Source: Nocardia brasiliensis IFM 10847
GTDB taxonomy: Bacteria > Actinomycetota > Actinomycetes > Mycobacteriales > Mycobacteriaceae
Length of the DNA stretch: 64,000 nt
NCBI RefSeq assembly: GCF_000710915.1
Contig: NZ_BAUA01000196.1
Location: forward strand, 1-64,000
Direction: 5' to 3'
The notes beneath the pieces are model-generated. The model saw only the letters and a list, made by a program, of their open reading frames with translations. It did no database searches and had not been told where the DNA came from. The position numbers and the translations under genes were made by a program. Positions 7,516 through 15,894 of the stretch are shown one piece after another. Position 1 is the first letter of the stretch, and the number at the start of each line of letters is the position of its first letter.

Positions 7516-9075
7516 TCACAGTAGATACTGGGCGACGATGTGGCCGGAGTTTCCGGAGACGCCGGCGCCCGGCCAGGTGCCCGAACCGAGGACGTAGAGG
7601 TTGGGGACGAAGGTGCGGTGACCGGGTGCGGCGGAGATCGGGCGAAGGGCGAAGCTTTGCGCGAGGTCTTGCGCGCCACCGTAGGGGTCGCCGGGCCCGC
7701 TGTTCGGGTTGAACGCGGAAAGAGTTGCGGGAGTGACAATTTCGCGGGCGATGATAGTGGCGCTCAAGCCCGGGACGTGGCGCTCCACGACCTCGAGTAC
7801 CCGGTCGGCGAAATGGTTCACCACATCGGTGTTCCAGGTGCCGTCGGTGGTGATCGCCCCTGCCGCGTCGCCGTGTGGACGGGTGGGCACATCGGTGACC
7901 TGGATGCGCAGCACGCTGGTGCCCGCGGGTGCGCGCGTCGGGTCGTGTGCGGTGGGGGAGTCGATGGTCATCGTCGGCCACGCGGGCAGCAACCCGGCCC
8001 GCGCCTGAGCGACGTGCAGGGACAGTCCGTCCAGCGAATCGGTGAGGAACGGTTGCCCGATCCGTTCGAAACGCTTGTCCGTCCAAGGGATCGGCGCGCT
8101 GGTCGCGAGGTGGAGCTGAAAGAGACCGGTGCCGTAGCGGTATCGGCTCGCTTGCCGCAGGATACGTTCGGGCACTTCGGTTTCGCCGAGCAGCCACTCG
8201 TAGAGCTGGTCGGGATTGACGGAGGCCACGACGCTGTTGCGGGCCCGACACGCGCTACCGTCGGACAGCTGCACGCCGACGGCGCGTCCGTCGGTCACCC
8301 GAATCCGGGTGACGGTGGCGCCGGTCTGGATCACACCGCCCCGGTCGGAGATTATGCCCGCGAGCGCTTCGACGAGTTTTCCGATGCCGCCCTGCGGAAT
8401 CGGCATGCCGCCCGCGGTGAACCCGAGCGGGAAGATCGTCGTCCAGAACGCGCCGCCCGCGTCGTCCGGCCCGTGACTCACGTGCGCTGGCCAGGAGCCG
8501 AAAAGGCTTCGCATCGCTGGGGATTCGATCTCGGAGACGGCCGAGCGCGCGCTGTCCAACGCGATCTCGGCGACCTCGGACCAGCCATTGCCTTCGCGCA
8601 CCAGCTGAGCGATGGTGGCGCGGGCCGCTTCGCTGGTCAGGTCCTGGCCCAGCAGTCCGAATATCGGGCCCACCGCGGGCCCCAGCGCCGACACGATTTC
8701 GGCGACCGCCGAGCTGTCGCCGGGGTGCAGCCGGTCCGCCTCGTCCGCGAGTGCCAGCGGATCCCGGGGGAATACCGCCGTGGTGCCGTCTTCCAGGGAC
8801 ACACCGGTCGGGAATTCGGGCTGCAAGATCTGCAGACCTTGTTTCTCCAGGTCCGGCCCCAGGTCACGCCACGCGGGCCCGCTGGTGAACAGCGGGATCG
8901 CGGACGAGAACGGGTCGTAGATCACTCCCGGCGTCAATTCGGCGCTGCGCACGAACCCGCCCACCCGATCATTGCGGTCGATGACGAGCACCTCATGGCC
9001 CGCTTTGCTCAGGTAGGCCGCGGCGACCAGTGCATTGTGGCCGCCGCCGACGAATATGTGATCGAAAGTCTGCAT
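7516..9075 (-). CDS. Phytoene-desaturase/PYROXD2-like FAD-dependent oxidoreductase
   Basis: 519 aa from ATG 9075. An in-frame GTG at 9123, directly after the stop of the methyltransferase, would add 16 residues. The N-terminal Rossmann motif VGGGHNALVAAAYLSKAGHEVLVIDRNDRVGG and C-terminal GSGTWPGAGVSGNSGHIVA are hallmarks of the CrtI/PYROXD2-type oxidoreductases, which use FAD to desaturate or oxidise hydrophobic substrates. It is the last gene of the TDO-like/kynureninase/O-methyltransferase operon, so it may act as a tailoring oxidase in the same pathway. There are no carotenoid genes nearby, which argues against a pigment role. A truncated copy of its 3' end lies at 5473-5550. Confidence 0.8.
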   Translation of the reverse strand: MQTFDHIFVGGGHNALVAAAYLSKAGHEVLVIDRNDRVGGFVRSAELTPGVIYDPFSSAIPLFTSGPAWRDLGPDLEKQGLQILQPEFPTGVSLEDGTTAVFPRDPLALADEADRLHPGDSSAVAEIVSALGPAVGPIFGLLGQDLTSEAARATIAQLVREGNGWSEVAEIALDSARSAVSEIESPAMRSLFGSWPAHVSHGPDDAGGAFWTTIFPLGFTAGGMPIPQGGIGKLVEALAGIISDRGGVIQTGATVTRIRVTDGRAVGVQLSDGSACRARNSVVASVNPDQLYEWLLGETEVPERILRQASRYRYGTGLFQLHLATSAPIPWTDKRFERIGQPFLTDSLDGLSLHVAQARAGLLPAWPTMTIDSPTAHDPTRAPAGTSVLRIQVTDVPTRPHGDAAGAITTDGTWNTDVVNHFADRVLEVVERHVPGLSATIIAREIVTPATLSAFNPNSGPGDPYGGAQDLAQSFALRPISAAPGHRTFVPNLYVLGSGTWPGAGVSGNSGHIVAQYLL

Positions 9076-9123
9076 CTGTTCAGTCGACCAGCACCCGCAG
9101 GGGACGTCGATATTTCTTGTCAC

Positions 9124-10167
9124 TCACCGGACCGGAACCTCGTTTTCGGCAGTGGGCTTGATGGCGACCAGGATGTCGAACGGTCCGGGCAGGACCGCGG
9201 CCTCCTGGAAACCGATCTCGCCGAGCAGGTCGAGATAGTCGGTCGCCTCTCGCAACATGCTCGTGCAACTGTCGACGCCGATGAGGAAATACGACCAGAA
9301 GAATTGCCGGGCGAGCCGTTCGGCGTCCCGGAATTCCTCGCAGATGAGCACCCGCCCGCCCGGGGCGAGGGCGCGGTAGGCCTTGATCAGAAGTTCCCGG
9401 GCTTGCGGTCGCTGCCAGTCGTGCAGCACGCGCACGAACGACAGGACGTCGTACCCGCTCGGCAGCGGTTCGGCGAGGAAATCGCCGCCGACGAAACCGA
9501 GCCGGTCGCCGCAGCCAGATTCCGCCCGCGTGCGGTCCACGAGGGGACCCAACGCGGGCAGGTTGTAGACGTCGGCCCGCAGGGACGGCTGATTCCGCAA
9601 CAGGTGCGCGGCCAAGGTGCCGTCGCCGCCGCCGACGTCGAGTAGCCGTGCGGTGTCGCGCCACAACTCGGCGTGCATGCCGAACGCCTCGGCGATGGGG
9701 CCGATCCCGGCCGCCATGCTGTGTTCGAATCCGGCGATCTGCTCGGCGTTGTCGAGCGGCCATTCGAAAGCGGAGGCCGCCATGCCATGCGTGCCGTGCA
9801 GTACCTCGGGCAGCCGGCCGTACAGCGTGCGCCACGGGTAGCCGTCCCGGTCCCGTTCGACGGAGGCCGGGCCCAGCACGTCTACGGCCGCGTCGCGCGC
9901 GCCGTCGATCGCGTGATATCTGTTGTCGCGCAACAGGTCCGAAGACTGCCGAGCGACCAGGCCGAGGCATTCGAGACAGTCGAGCAGCTTGTAGAGGCGG
10001 ATCGGCACCACCTCGAAGCGATCGCACAGTGCGCCGAGCGACACGGGGCCGGTGTCCAGCGCATCGAAAAGGCCCATCTTCCAAGCGGTTCGCACGACAT
10101 CGATGGCTTTGTCGCCGTTGAACAGCAAACTGAGCAGTGCGCGCGGCGAGACCACGATCCCGGTCAT
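9124..10167 (-). CDS. SAM-dependent O-methyltransferase (class I, dimerising type)
   Basis: 347 aa. The N-terminal winged-helix dimerisation domain (about 1-120) contains GLFDALDTGPVSLGALCDRF. The SAM-binding motif LLDVGGGDGTLA is at residues 175-186, and VLHDW near 247 supplies the family His used as general base. This is the layout of hydroxyneurosporene, tetracenomycin and plant-caffeate type O-methyltransferases, which methylate phenolic or enolic hydroxyls. Its ATG overlaps the stop of the kynureninase-like gene (ATGA), so it is cotranslated. If the upstream enzymes make an anthranilate-type aromatic, a hydroxylated derivative would be a natural substrate; this is inference. Confidence 0.8.
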   Translation of the reverse strand: MTGIVVSPRALLSLLFNGDKAIDVVRTAWKMGLFDALDTGPVSLGALCDRFEVVPIRLYKLLDCLECLGLVARQSSDLLRDNRYHAIDGARDAAVDVLGPASVERDRDGYPWRTLYGRLPEVLHGTHGMAASAFEWPLDNAEQIAGFEHSMAAGIGPIAEAFGMHAELWRDTARLLDVGGGDGTLAAHLLRNQPSLRADVYNLPALGPLVDRTRAESGCGDRLGFVGGDFLAEPLPSGYDVLSFVRVLHDWQRPQARELLIKAYRALAPGGRVLICEEFRDAERLARQFFWSYFLIGVDSCTSMLREATDYLDLLGEIGFQEAAVLPGPFDILVAIKPTAENEVPVR

Positions 10168-11294
10168 GCGCGCAGCCCCTTTCGCTCCGCAGCCAACGCG
10201 TCCATGAAAGCGTCCACTTCGTCCACCGTGTTGTAGATATGGGGAGCCACGCGCAGCCCCTCGCGCCAGCTGCACACCATGCCGCGTTCGACCAGCCGCT
10301 GCTTGACCAGCTCGTCGCCCGGAAAACTGAGGCAGACAACGCCGCCGCGGTGCTGCGCCGCCTTCGGGGTGCGCACCGTGAGACCCGCTGCGACCGCCCG
10401 CTCGATGATGCGTCCGGTGCAGCGCAGCGAGTGCGCCCGGATGGCCGGCATGCCCACCGAAGCCAGCAGATCGAGGCCGACGCGGGACATCATGGCGGTG
10501 AGCGGAATCGGCGTGCCGCCCGCGAGCCGCCGCGCATCGGCGGCCCAGTCCTCGGCGGGCCGGAACGACAGCGGGTCACGACCCGCGAACCAGCCGGTGG
10601 CGGCGGGTCGCAGCGTCGGCAGGAGTTCGCGGCGTGCGTAGAGGAACGCGGTGTGCGCCCCGCACAGCCACTTACCCGCGCCGCCGAGCACGAAATCCGC
10701 CCCGAGCGCGGGCAGATTCAGCGGCACTGCGCCGACGGTTTGGAAGGCGTCGACGATGACCAGCGCACCCATCCGATGGGCGCGCGCGACGATCCTTTCG
10801 AGATCGAGCATTGCTCCCGTGGTGTAACTGCCATGGGCCACACAGACGAGCAGGGTCTGCTCGTCGATCGCGGATTCGATTGCCTCGGTACCGAAATCGA
10901 CCACAACGCGTTCGGCGCCGTAGCGGGCGAAGCCTTGCCACAGGAACGGCACGGTGGGGAACTCGCGGTCGGTGGTGAGCACCTTCGAGCGCTCGCCACG
11001 AAAATCGAAACAGGTGGCGAGCCGGCCGAGCAGTGTGGTGAGGTTGGTGTCGGTGACGATCGTTTCCGCTGGGGCGCTGAGGAATTCGGCGAGCGCGTGG
11101 ATGTAGCCGTCCAGCTCGTCGAGCCATCCGCCCCATGCGTCGTCTCGCCAGCTCCGCATCGTCGCCCAGTAGCGATCGAGTACCTGCTCGACGCCGCGCG
11201 GCATCGCCCCGGTCGAATTGCTGTTGAGATACACGCAGGTGTCGAGCACCGGGAACTGCGCACGCAAAGTGTCGATATGGCCGAGGTAGTTCAT
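10164..11294 (-). CDS. Kynureninase-family PLP enzyme
   Basis: 376 aa fold-type I PLP enzyme. Alignable kynureninase features are YLNSNSTG near 22-29 (YLdGNSLG in the family), VTDTNLTTLL near 80-89, Asp182 in VDAFQ, the PLP lysine at K208 in GGAGKWLCG, GWFAGRDPLSF near 234, and GGTPIP. The usual S-Y-K-Y around the lysine is replaced by G-K-W, and the protein is 30-40 residues shorter than typical enzymes. Kynureninase cleaves kynurenine to anthranilate and alanine. Coupling by ATGA overlap to a TDO-like gene upstream strongly suggests a kynurenine-like substrate. No formamidase is encoded next to it. A related aminotransferase class V activity remains possible. Confidence 0.7.
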   Translation of the reverse strand: MNYLGHIDTLRAQFPVLDTCVYLNSNSTGAMPRGVEQVLDRYWATMRSWRDDAWGGWLDELDGYIHALAEFLSAPAETIVTDTNLTTLLGRLATCFDFRGERSKVLTTDREFPTVPFLWQGFARYGAERVVVDFGTEAIESAIDEQTLLVCVAHGSYTTGAMLDLERIVARAHRMGALVIVDAFQTVGAVPLNLPALGADFVLGGAGKWLCGAHTAFLYARRELLPTLRPAATGWFAGRDPLSFRPAEDWAADARRLAGGTPIPLTAMMSRVGLDLLASVGMPAIRAHSLRCTGRIIERAVAAGLTVRTPKAAQHRGGVVCLSFPGDELVKQRLVERGMVCSWREGLRVAPHIYNTVDEVDAFMDALAAERKGLRA

Positions 11295-12091
11295 CGGGCC
11301 GTCGCCGTACGTGCCGCTCCGGGTGCGTATCCGCACTCGCGTCGCCAACCCTCGGTCAGCTCGATCCGGATCTGCCACAGCGAGCGGAACAGCGGCTGGG
11401 TCATCCGGCCGGTCAGGACCCGCGTCGGCACCCCGTCGAGCGCGTGCACCCCGTGGCCGATGCCGATCGTCCTGCGCACCAGCATGAAGTGGCTGATCAG
11501 CCACAGCTGGAACCGTTCGTCGAAATCGACCAGCAGCTCACAGATGCGTTCGAGCTCGGGCTGCGCGCCCGCGTAGACCTGCGCCAGGCCGACCCCGCGG
11601 CGGTCCAGCAGCCGTTCCATTGCCGCGTCGACATGTTCGGCGGCGAGGAGAACGGCGTTGTAGCCCGGCGATTCCTGCCCGCTGCCGTTGCCGAGACTGC
11701 GCCGGATGGCCTGATAGGTGCTCGGTGTCAGCGTCTCGAGCACGCGGATTTCGCGGGCCAGGCACTCGGCGATCCGGATCGTCCGATCGAGCCGCGCGGA
11801 GACCCGCCACAGGTCGTCACTGTCGAGTTCGCTTACAACACCGACGAGTTCGTGGGCGATCAGCTTGAGCCAGACCTCCTGAGCCTGATGGACGATCTGG
11901 AACATCAGTTCGTCCGGCTCGGTGAGCCGGTCCACCTCGGTCTGCAAGGACAACAGCTCGGTGGTGCGCAGATACACCTCGTAGTCGGAAGTCCCGTCGC
12001 CGACCCAGGCCTTCAAGACGGTGTTGAACATCGGCTTCGACAGTGCCTCCCGCAACTGTGCCGCCGCCGACCCGTCCTCGATCGTGGACAT
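11291..12091 (-). CDS. Divergent tryptophan 2,3-dioxygenase-family haem protein
   Basis: 266 aa from ATG 12091 behind GGGGGAAC. It keeps the family scaffold: a distal-pocket motif MFQIVHQAQEVWLK with His68 (HQAxELWFK in human TDO), VLETLTP, and a proximal haem-ligand region ISHFMLVRRTIG with His201. Two substrate-binding elements are altered. The SGFQSxQFR segment, whose Arg holds the tryptophan carboxylate, reads SGQESPGYN (137-145). The GTGGSSG loop reads GIGHGVHALDG. TDO opens the indole ring to N-formylkynurenine, but homologues such as PrnB and MarE do other indole chemistry. First gene of a four-gene operon. I am confident of the fold and unsure of the reaction. Confidence 0.75.
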   Translation of the reverse strand: MSTIEDGSAAAQLREALSKPMFNTVLKAWVGDGTSDYEVYLRTTELLSLQTEVDRLTEPDELMFQIVHQAQEVWLKLIAHELVGVVSELDSDDLWRVSARLDRTIRIAECLAREIRVLETLTPSTYQAIRRSLGNGSGQESPGYNAVLLAAEHVDAAMERLLDRRGVGLAQVYAGAQPELERICELLVDFDERFQLWLISHFMLVRRTIGIGHGVHALDGVPTRVLTGRMTQPLFRSLWQIRIELTEGWRRECGYAPGAARTATAR

Positions 12092-12385
12092 GAGCGTTCC
12101 CCCCCGGGCGGCATCGCGCCGCCTGTTCGAAATACCTTGTGCCCCCGATTTCGCGACCGGACAGCCGGGCGCATCGCGCCGGTTCACCCAGCGGATCGGT
12201 CGCCGGTGACAGTCGGTGTGCAGAACCACACCGAGGGTTCGTGACCTGCGTGCGGTCCGCTGAGTCGACCGAGGTCTTTACCCGGCGAGGGTGGGGTTCG
12301 AGAGTGGTGGTCGGCGCCGGGGTTGCTCGGTGGTAGCGAAATGGGCTGTGCCCCAACATTATCTAGATGTAGGAATAATCGTCGT
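12092..12385. promoter_or_regulatory. Divergent promoter region between TDO-like operon and flavoenzyme gene
   Basis: 294 bp without a credible gene. The right end is AT-rich against a GC-rich background and contains the 8-bp palindrome ATCTAGAT at 12361-12368, flanked by ATTAT and ATAAT at 12358-12362 and 12375-12379. AGGAA lies 10-15 bases before the ATG at 12386. Both operons probably fire from here; I could not assign -35/-10 boxes with confidence. Confidence 0.4.
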
Positions 12386-13567
12386 ATGACTGCTTCGGCT
12401 CGGCTGCACATCAGCAAAGAATTCCCTGCGATGCTGGAACGAATCGACGCGCTCGCCGAGTCGATAGAAGCGAACGCGGCGGCGGCCGCGGAACGTGGCA
12501 GCCTCACCGACGATGTGGCGCAGGACTTGCTGGCCGCGGGGATCGTCCGGGCCGGACTGCCGGAGAATCTCGGTGGCTACGAATTCTCGCCGCTGCAGTT
12601 GATCCAGACGATCGAGCGGCTCAGCTATCACGACGCCTCGGCCGGATGGACGATGATGGTGTTGCAGATGGTGACGGGCACTACCGCGGCCTACCTCGGC
12701 GCGGCCGCGGCGGCTGAGTTGTTTCCCGATGTCGCTGCGGGCAAGCACGCATTACTGTCCGGCCACGGCACCCGGCCGGGACGAGCCGTCCCGGTGGACG
12801 GCGGCTACCTGGTGAGCGGGCAGTGGCAGTTCGCCTCGGGCATGGCACTGGCCACGCATATCCACAGTGCGATCCAGGTCGAAGGGACGGGGGAGCCGCG
12901 GATCCTCGCGATGCCCAAATCACAGGTGACGCTGGTGGACAACTGGGATGTGCTCGGTCTGCGCGCGACGAGCAGCATCGACTATCACTGCACGGAAGTC
13001 TTCGTCCCGCAGACGCATACCTACCCCGCGACGACCATGACGCCCGCCAATGGCGGTGCGATCTACCGCATCGGCGTGGTGAACATGTCCGCGATCGTGC
13101 ACACCGGCTGGGCGCTCGGCACCGGCCGGCGACTGCTGGACGAGCTGCGACGCTACGCCGTGCAGAAGTCCGGCTCCTTCCACGCCGCCGTCGACACCGC
13201 GCAGTTCCACGCCGAATACGCCGGTGCCGAAGCGAAACTACGGTCGGCCCGCGCGTGGGTGATGCGGGTCTGGCAGGATCACGAAGAGACGCTGACCGAC
13301 GGGGATCCGCTCAGCACCGAACAGGAGACGCTGGTCCGGCTGGCGCTCAACCACGCGACGTGGACGGCGCACGATGTCGGCCGGACCGTGCACCGCTGGG
13401 CCGCGACGACCGCGATCCGGCGCGGCCCGATCGATCGGTTCCTCCGGGACCTCGAAACCGGTACCCAGCACATCACTTCGGGCCCGGTGGTGTTGCAGAA
13501 CTGCGGCAAGTGGCTCAGCGGTGCGCAACCCGGAGCGCACTGGGAGTTCCTGGATCTGGTGGAGTGA
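12386..13567 (+). CDS. Acyl-CoA dehydrogenase-fold flavoprotein, probably a two-component hydroxylase
   Basis: 393 aa from ATG 12386. Helical N-domain (about 1-110, with LPENLGGYEFSPLQLIQTIERLS), beta-domain (GYLVSGQWQFASGM, then VLGLRATSSIDYHCTEVFVP) and C-terminal four-helix domain follow the acyl-CoA dehydrogenase plan. The catalytic Glu region of fatty-acyl dehydrogenases is not evident. The W-x-F-A-S-G and L-G-L-R-A-T-x-S-x-D-Y elements resemble group D flavin monooxygenases such as HpaB/HsaA-like hydroxylases, which take FMNH2/FADH2 from a separate reductase. Divergent from the TDO-like operon, so it may hydroxylate an aromatic intermediate of that pathway. No reductase gene is adjacent. 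Confidence 0.65.
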   Translation: MTASARLHISKEFPAMLERIDALAESIEANAAAAAERGSLTDDVAQDLLAAGIVRAGLPENLGGYEFSPLQLIQTIERLSYHDASAGWTMMVLQMVTGTTAAYLGAAAAAELFPDVAAGKHALLSGHGTRPGRAVPVDGGYLVSGQWQFASGMALATHIHSAIQVEGTGEPRILAMPKSQVTLVDNWDVLGLRATSSIDYHCTEVFVPQTHTYPATTMTPANGGAIYRIGVVNMSAIVHTGWALGTGRRLLDELRRYAVQKSGSFHAAVDTAQFHAEYAGAEAKLRSARAWVMRVWQDHEETLTDGDPLSTEQETLVRLALNHATWTAHDVGRTVHRWAATTAIRRGPIDRFLRDLETGTQHITSGPVVLQNCGKWLSGAQPGAHWEFLDLVE

Positions 13568-13575
13568 GCGGACTC

Positions 13576-14037
13576 TCAGTTCTGCAATGTGATCGGGGCG
13601 TTGACGAGTTCGGCCTCGGTGGGATCACCGTTGGCGTCGTAGAACAGCCAGACACTGGTGAATGTGGCGGGGCCGGGCTGGAATTCGAAGTAGCTGCCGG
13701 GCGGGAAATGGATGGTGTAGGGGTGTGCGGCGCCGTCGCAGTCGCCGGGCACCGTGACCGACGGTGACGAGACACCCGCGTCGTCCTGGTACAGCCCCGA
13801 ATCACCCCTGATGATGCTGCTCGGCCCACCACCGCACGTGTAGGTGCCCGTGACGTCTACGCTGCGGTCGGTGTTCAGGTGCGCAACGCTGTCCACCGTG
13901 AGACTGGGCGGCGGGGCGGCCGTGGCAACGGCGGTAGGTGCCATCGTGACACCGAATCCCGCTGTGGCGGCGACGGCCAGTCCGGCGATCCGGTGCTTGA
14001 CGATGCGCCTTCCAGTGCTTCGGGCATGGTTCAACAT
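13576..14037 (-). CDS. Secreted beta-rich protein of unknown function (DUF6299-like)
   Basis: 153 aa. The ATG at 14037 follows AGGAG. A Sec signal peptide (basic start, hydrophobic core IAGLAVAATAGFGVTMAPTAVATA) ends near residue 42 with cleavage probably after ATA. The mature part is a single predicted beta-domain beginning LTVDSVAHLNTDRSVDVTGTYTC, with two cysteines (GTYTC and PGDC) that may form a disulfide. Small exported proteins of this type are common in Nocardia and Streptomyces, where they carry DUF6299-like domains; no function is known. It converges with the flavoenzyme gene, only 8 bp apart. Confidence 0.6.
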   Translation of the reverse strand: MLNHARSTGRRIVKHRIAGLAVAATAGFGVTMAPTAVATAAPPPSLTVDSVAHLNTDRSVDVTGTYTCGGGPSSIIRGDSGLYQDDAGVSSPSVTVPGDCDGAAHPYTIHFPPGSYFEFQPGPATFTSVWLFYDANGDPTEAELVNAPITLQN

Positions 14038-14192
14038 CGCATGACTCCTGTTGCGTAGGAGAGGAATTCGAAGACGCTTGCCCAAGTGAGCGTATCCCGT
14101 CCCGGGCCGTCCCACGATCCCCAGAAAGTACGGTCGTCGCGCGCGGGGTGGTCATCGCGCCGAACGGATCTGCTGCGGCGTCGCAAGACCGC

Positions 14193-15344
14193 TTACAGCG
14201 CAGCGTATGCGGCGGCGACGAGGTTGTGGGCGCGGCGGTCGCCGGACAGCCAGTCGCGGCGCAGATTCGGCACGAAGGCGATGGCTACCCGGTGGGTGTG
14301 GTCGCCCAGCCCGATTGCACCGCCCGCGCCGGGATGTCCGAAGGCGCTCGCACGGGCCGGTTCGGGCAGGATGAAGTTTTCGCAGGGCAGCATGTAGCCC
14401 AGGCCGAAAGCGCTCTCCAGCAACAGCACCGCGTCGGGGCCGCGGACCTGTTCGCGAGTCGCTTCGCTCAGCAATCCCGGCGGCAGCAGCGTTGCGTCGA
14501 CGAGATCGCGATAGAACCCGGCCAAGGCGCGCGCCGTGGTGACCAGTCCGCCCGCGGGCCACCCGCCCGCCAGCACCTCCGGATTGTTGAAGGACCCAGC
14601 GGGATTGGTGGAGGCGCGCAGTGCAAGCGAATCGGGGTCTCGAAAGGCCTGCGCCATTTTCGCGACCGTCGCGGCATCGATCGGGCCGGGATCGGACCAG
14701 AGCTGTTCGGCGGCAGGCGGGAACGCGACCCGGGCCGCCCGTGCGGCTACCTCGGGCGGTGCGCCGATCCACAGTTCGCCGCCGAAGTGACGGCGTACGT
14801 ATTCGCCGACCGTGGCACCCGTACGGCGCCGGATGAATTCCCCGACGAGCCAGCCGAAAGTGAGTGCGTGATAGCCGTGTTCGGCACCCGGCCGCCACAG
14901 TGGTCGCTGGCCGGCGAGGAGCGCGGCCATGGCGGCCGGGTCGGCAGCGTCGGCGGCGGTGACGATGCGATCGAAGACCGGTAGCCCGGCGCGATGTGCG
15001 AGCAGGTCTGCCAGGGTCGTCGCCGCTTTCCCTGCGGCGCCGTACTCCGGCCACCATTTCGTCACGGGTTCGTCCCAGCCGATACCGTCCGCGTAGGCCA
15101 GCGCGAGGGCGGCCGTCGCGGTGACCGCTTTCGTGCACGAAAAGGTGACAGCTGGGGTGTCACGCTCCCAGGCTCGCCGCGTGCGTGTGTCCGCCACGCC
15201 ACCCCAGAGATCGACGACGGCACGACCATCCACGAAGACCGCGACGGCGGCTCCCGTGTTCTGTCCATCGTCGAAACTCGCCTCGAAAACTTCGCGCACG
15301 GCCCGGAACGCAGGATCTACGTGCCCGTGCACCAGCCGGTTCAT
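14193..15344 (-). CDS. Serine beta-lactamase-fold esterase (EstB/LipL type)
   Basis: 383 aa. It has the class C beta-lactamase/penicillin-binding-protein fold used by actinobacterial EstB-type carboxylesterases. The S-x-x-K motif is SCTK with Ser69 and Lys72. A Tyr-containing second motif (GYHALTFGW) lies near 160, and a C-terminal FGHPGAGG corresponds to the third box. No signal peptide is visible, so it probably acts in the cytoplasm on acyl esters. A KstR-type palindrome sits 6 bp before the start codon, which predicts induction by steroid (cholesterol) catabolites. There is no clear Shine-Dalgarno sequence, consistent with a short or absent leader. Confidence 0.8.
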   Translation of the reverse strand: MNRLVHGHVDPAFRAVREVFEASFDDGQNTGAAVAVFVDGRAVVDLWGGVADTRTRRAWERDTPAVTFSCTKAVTATAALALAYADGIGWDEPVTKWWPEYGAAGKAATTLADLLAHRAGLPVFDRIVTAADAADPAAMAALLAGQRPLWRPGAEHGYHALTFGWLVGEFIRRRTGATVGEYVRRHFGGELWIGAPPEVAARAARVAFPPAAEQLWSDPGPIDAATVAKMAQAFRDPDSLALRASTNPAGSFNNPEVLAGGWPAGGLVTTARALAGFYRDLVDATLLPPGLLSEATREQVRGPDAVLLLESAFGLGYMLPCENFILPEPARASAFGHPGAGGAIGLGDHTHRVAIAFVPNLRRDWLSGDRRAHNLVAAAYAAL

Positions 15345-15350
15345 GGACAG

Positions 15351-15370
15351 AATTAGAACACGTTCTAATT
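15351..15370. promoter_or_regulatory. KstR-type operator
   Basis: Perfect inverted repeat with 9-bp arms, AATTAGAAC and GTTCTAATT, separated by AC. It contains TAGAACACGTTCTA, an exact match to the TnnAACnnGTTnnA motif bound by KstR, the TetR-family repressor of cholesterol catabolism in mycobacteria and rhodococci. It lies immediately upstream of the esterase start, where binding would block transcription. Confidence 0.8.
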
Positions 15371-15480
15371 TGTGGCGGGCAGTTTTCGCTCTCGATGAAC
15401 CCAGAGGTCGGCGCGATCGCCCGAAACCAGAGCCAGCGCCCTGGATGCAGTGCGGAAGTAGCGCGCGCCGAACGCTGGGG

Positions 15481-15894
15481 TCAGTCGCCGTATTGGTCGT
15501 ATGCCTCGAACTCGCCGAAGCCGTCCTCGAACCAGCCCAGATCACGCCACGTGCCCGAGCCGTCGAGCGGGCCCTCGTACACGATTTCGAGATAGCTGCC
15601 GGACTGGTCGTCCAGTCGCACGCGGCGGCCCCGGCTGTACAGGAACAGGGACACGCTGATATCAGGCTTTGCGTCCTCGTACGCCATACCGAGCACCCCC
15701 TCCCACGCCACCTGGAGCGGCCCGGACGGAGCCGGCCCCCGTAGGAGACAGGAGAACCCCTCGTCGAACTGGTTCGACTTGACCAAGGTCACCTCTTCGC
15801 CGAGATGCGCGCCGAAACCTGCGACGAGGGTATCGATCGTCGCCTGCCACCGGCCGGGTGGCGGGTTGTCCTGAGGGTCGTTTTCGACCGTCAC
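15481..15894 (-). CDS. Probable immunity protein for the adjacent RHS toxin
   Basis: 137 aa, rich in Asp and Glu. The GTG start overlaps the stop codon of the RHS toxin gene (GTGA), which is the classic toxin-immunity arrangement. I do not recognise the family. It is a compact alpha/beta protein with three Trp near the C-terminus (TWRDLGWFEDGFGEFEAYDQYGD is very acidic), suited to neutralising a basic nuclease. Assignment as immunity protein rests on position, overlap, size and charge. Confidence 0.7.
   Translation of the reverse strand: MTVENDPQDNPPPGRWQATIDTLVAGFGAHLGEEVTLVKSNQFDEGFSCLLRGPAPSGPLQVAWEGVLGMAYEDAKPDISVSLFLYSRGRRVRLDDQSGSYLEIVYEGPLDGSGTWRDLGWFEDGFGEFEAYDQYGD

Noticed and set aside
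7516..9075. Phytoene-desaturase-like gene as part of a carotenoid cluster
   Set aside because: No phytoene synthase, GGPP synthase or cyclase nearby; operon partners are aromatic-metabolism enzymes.
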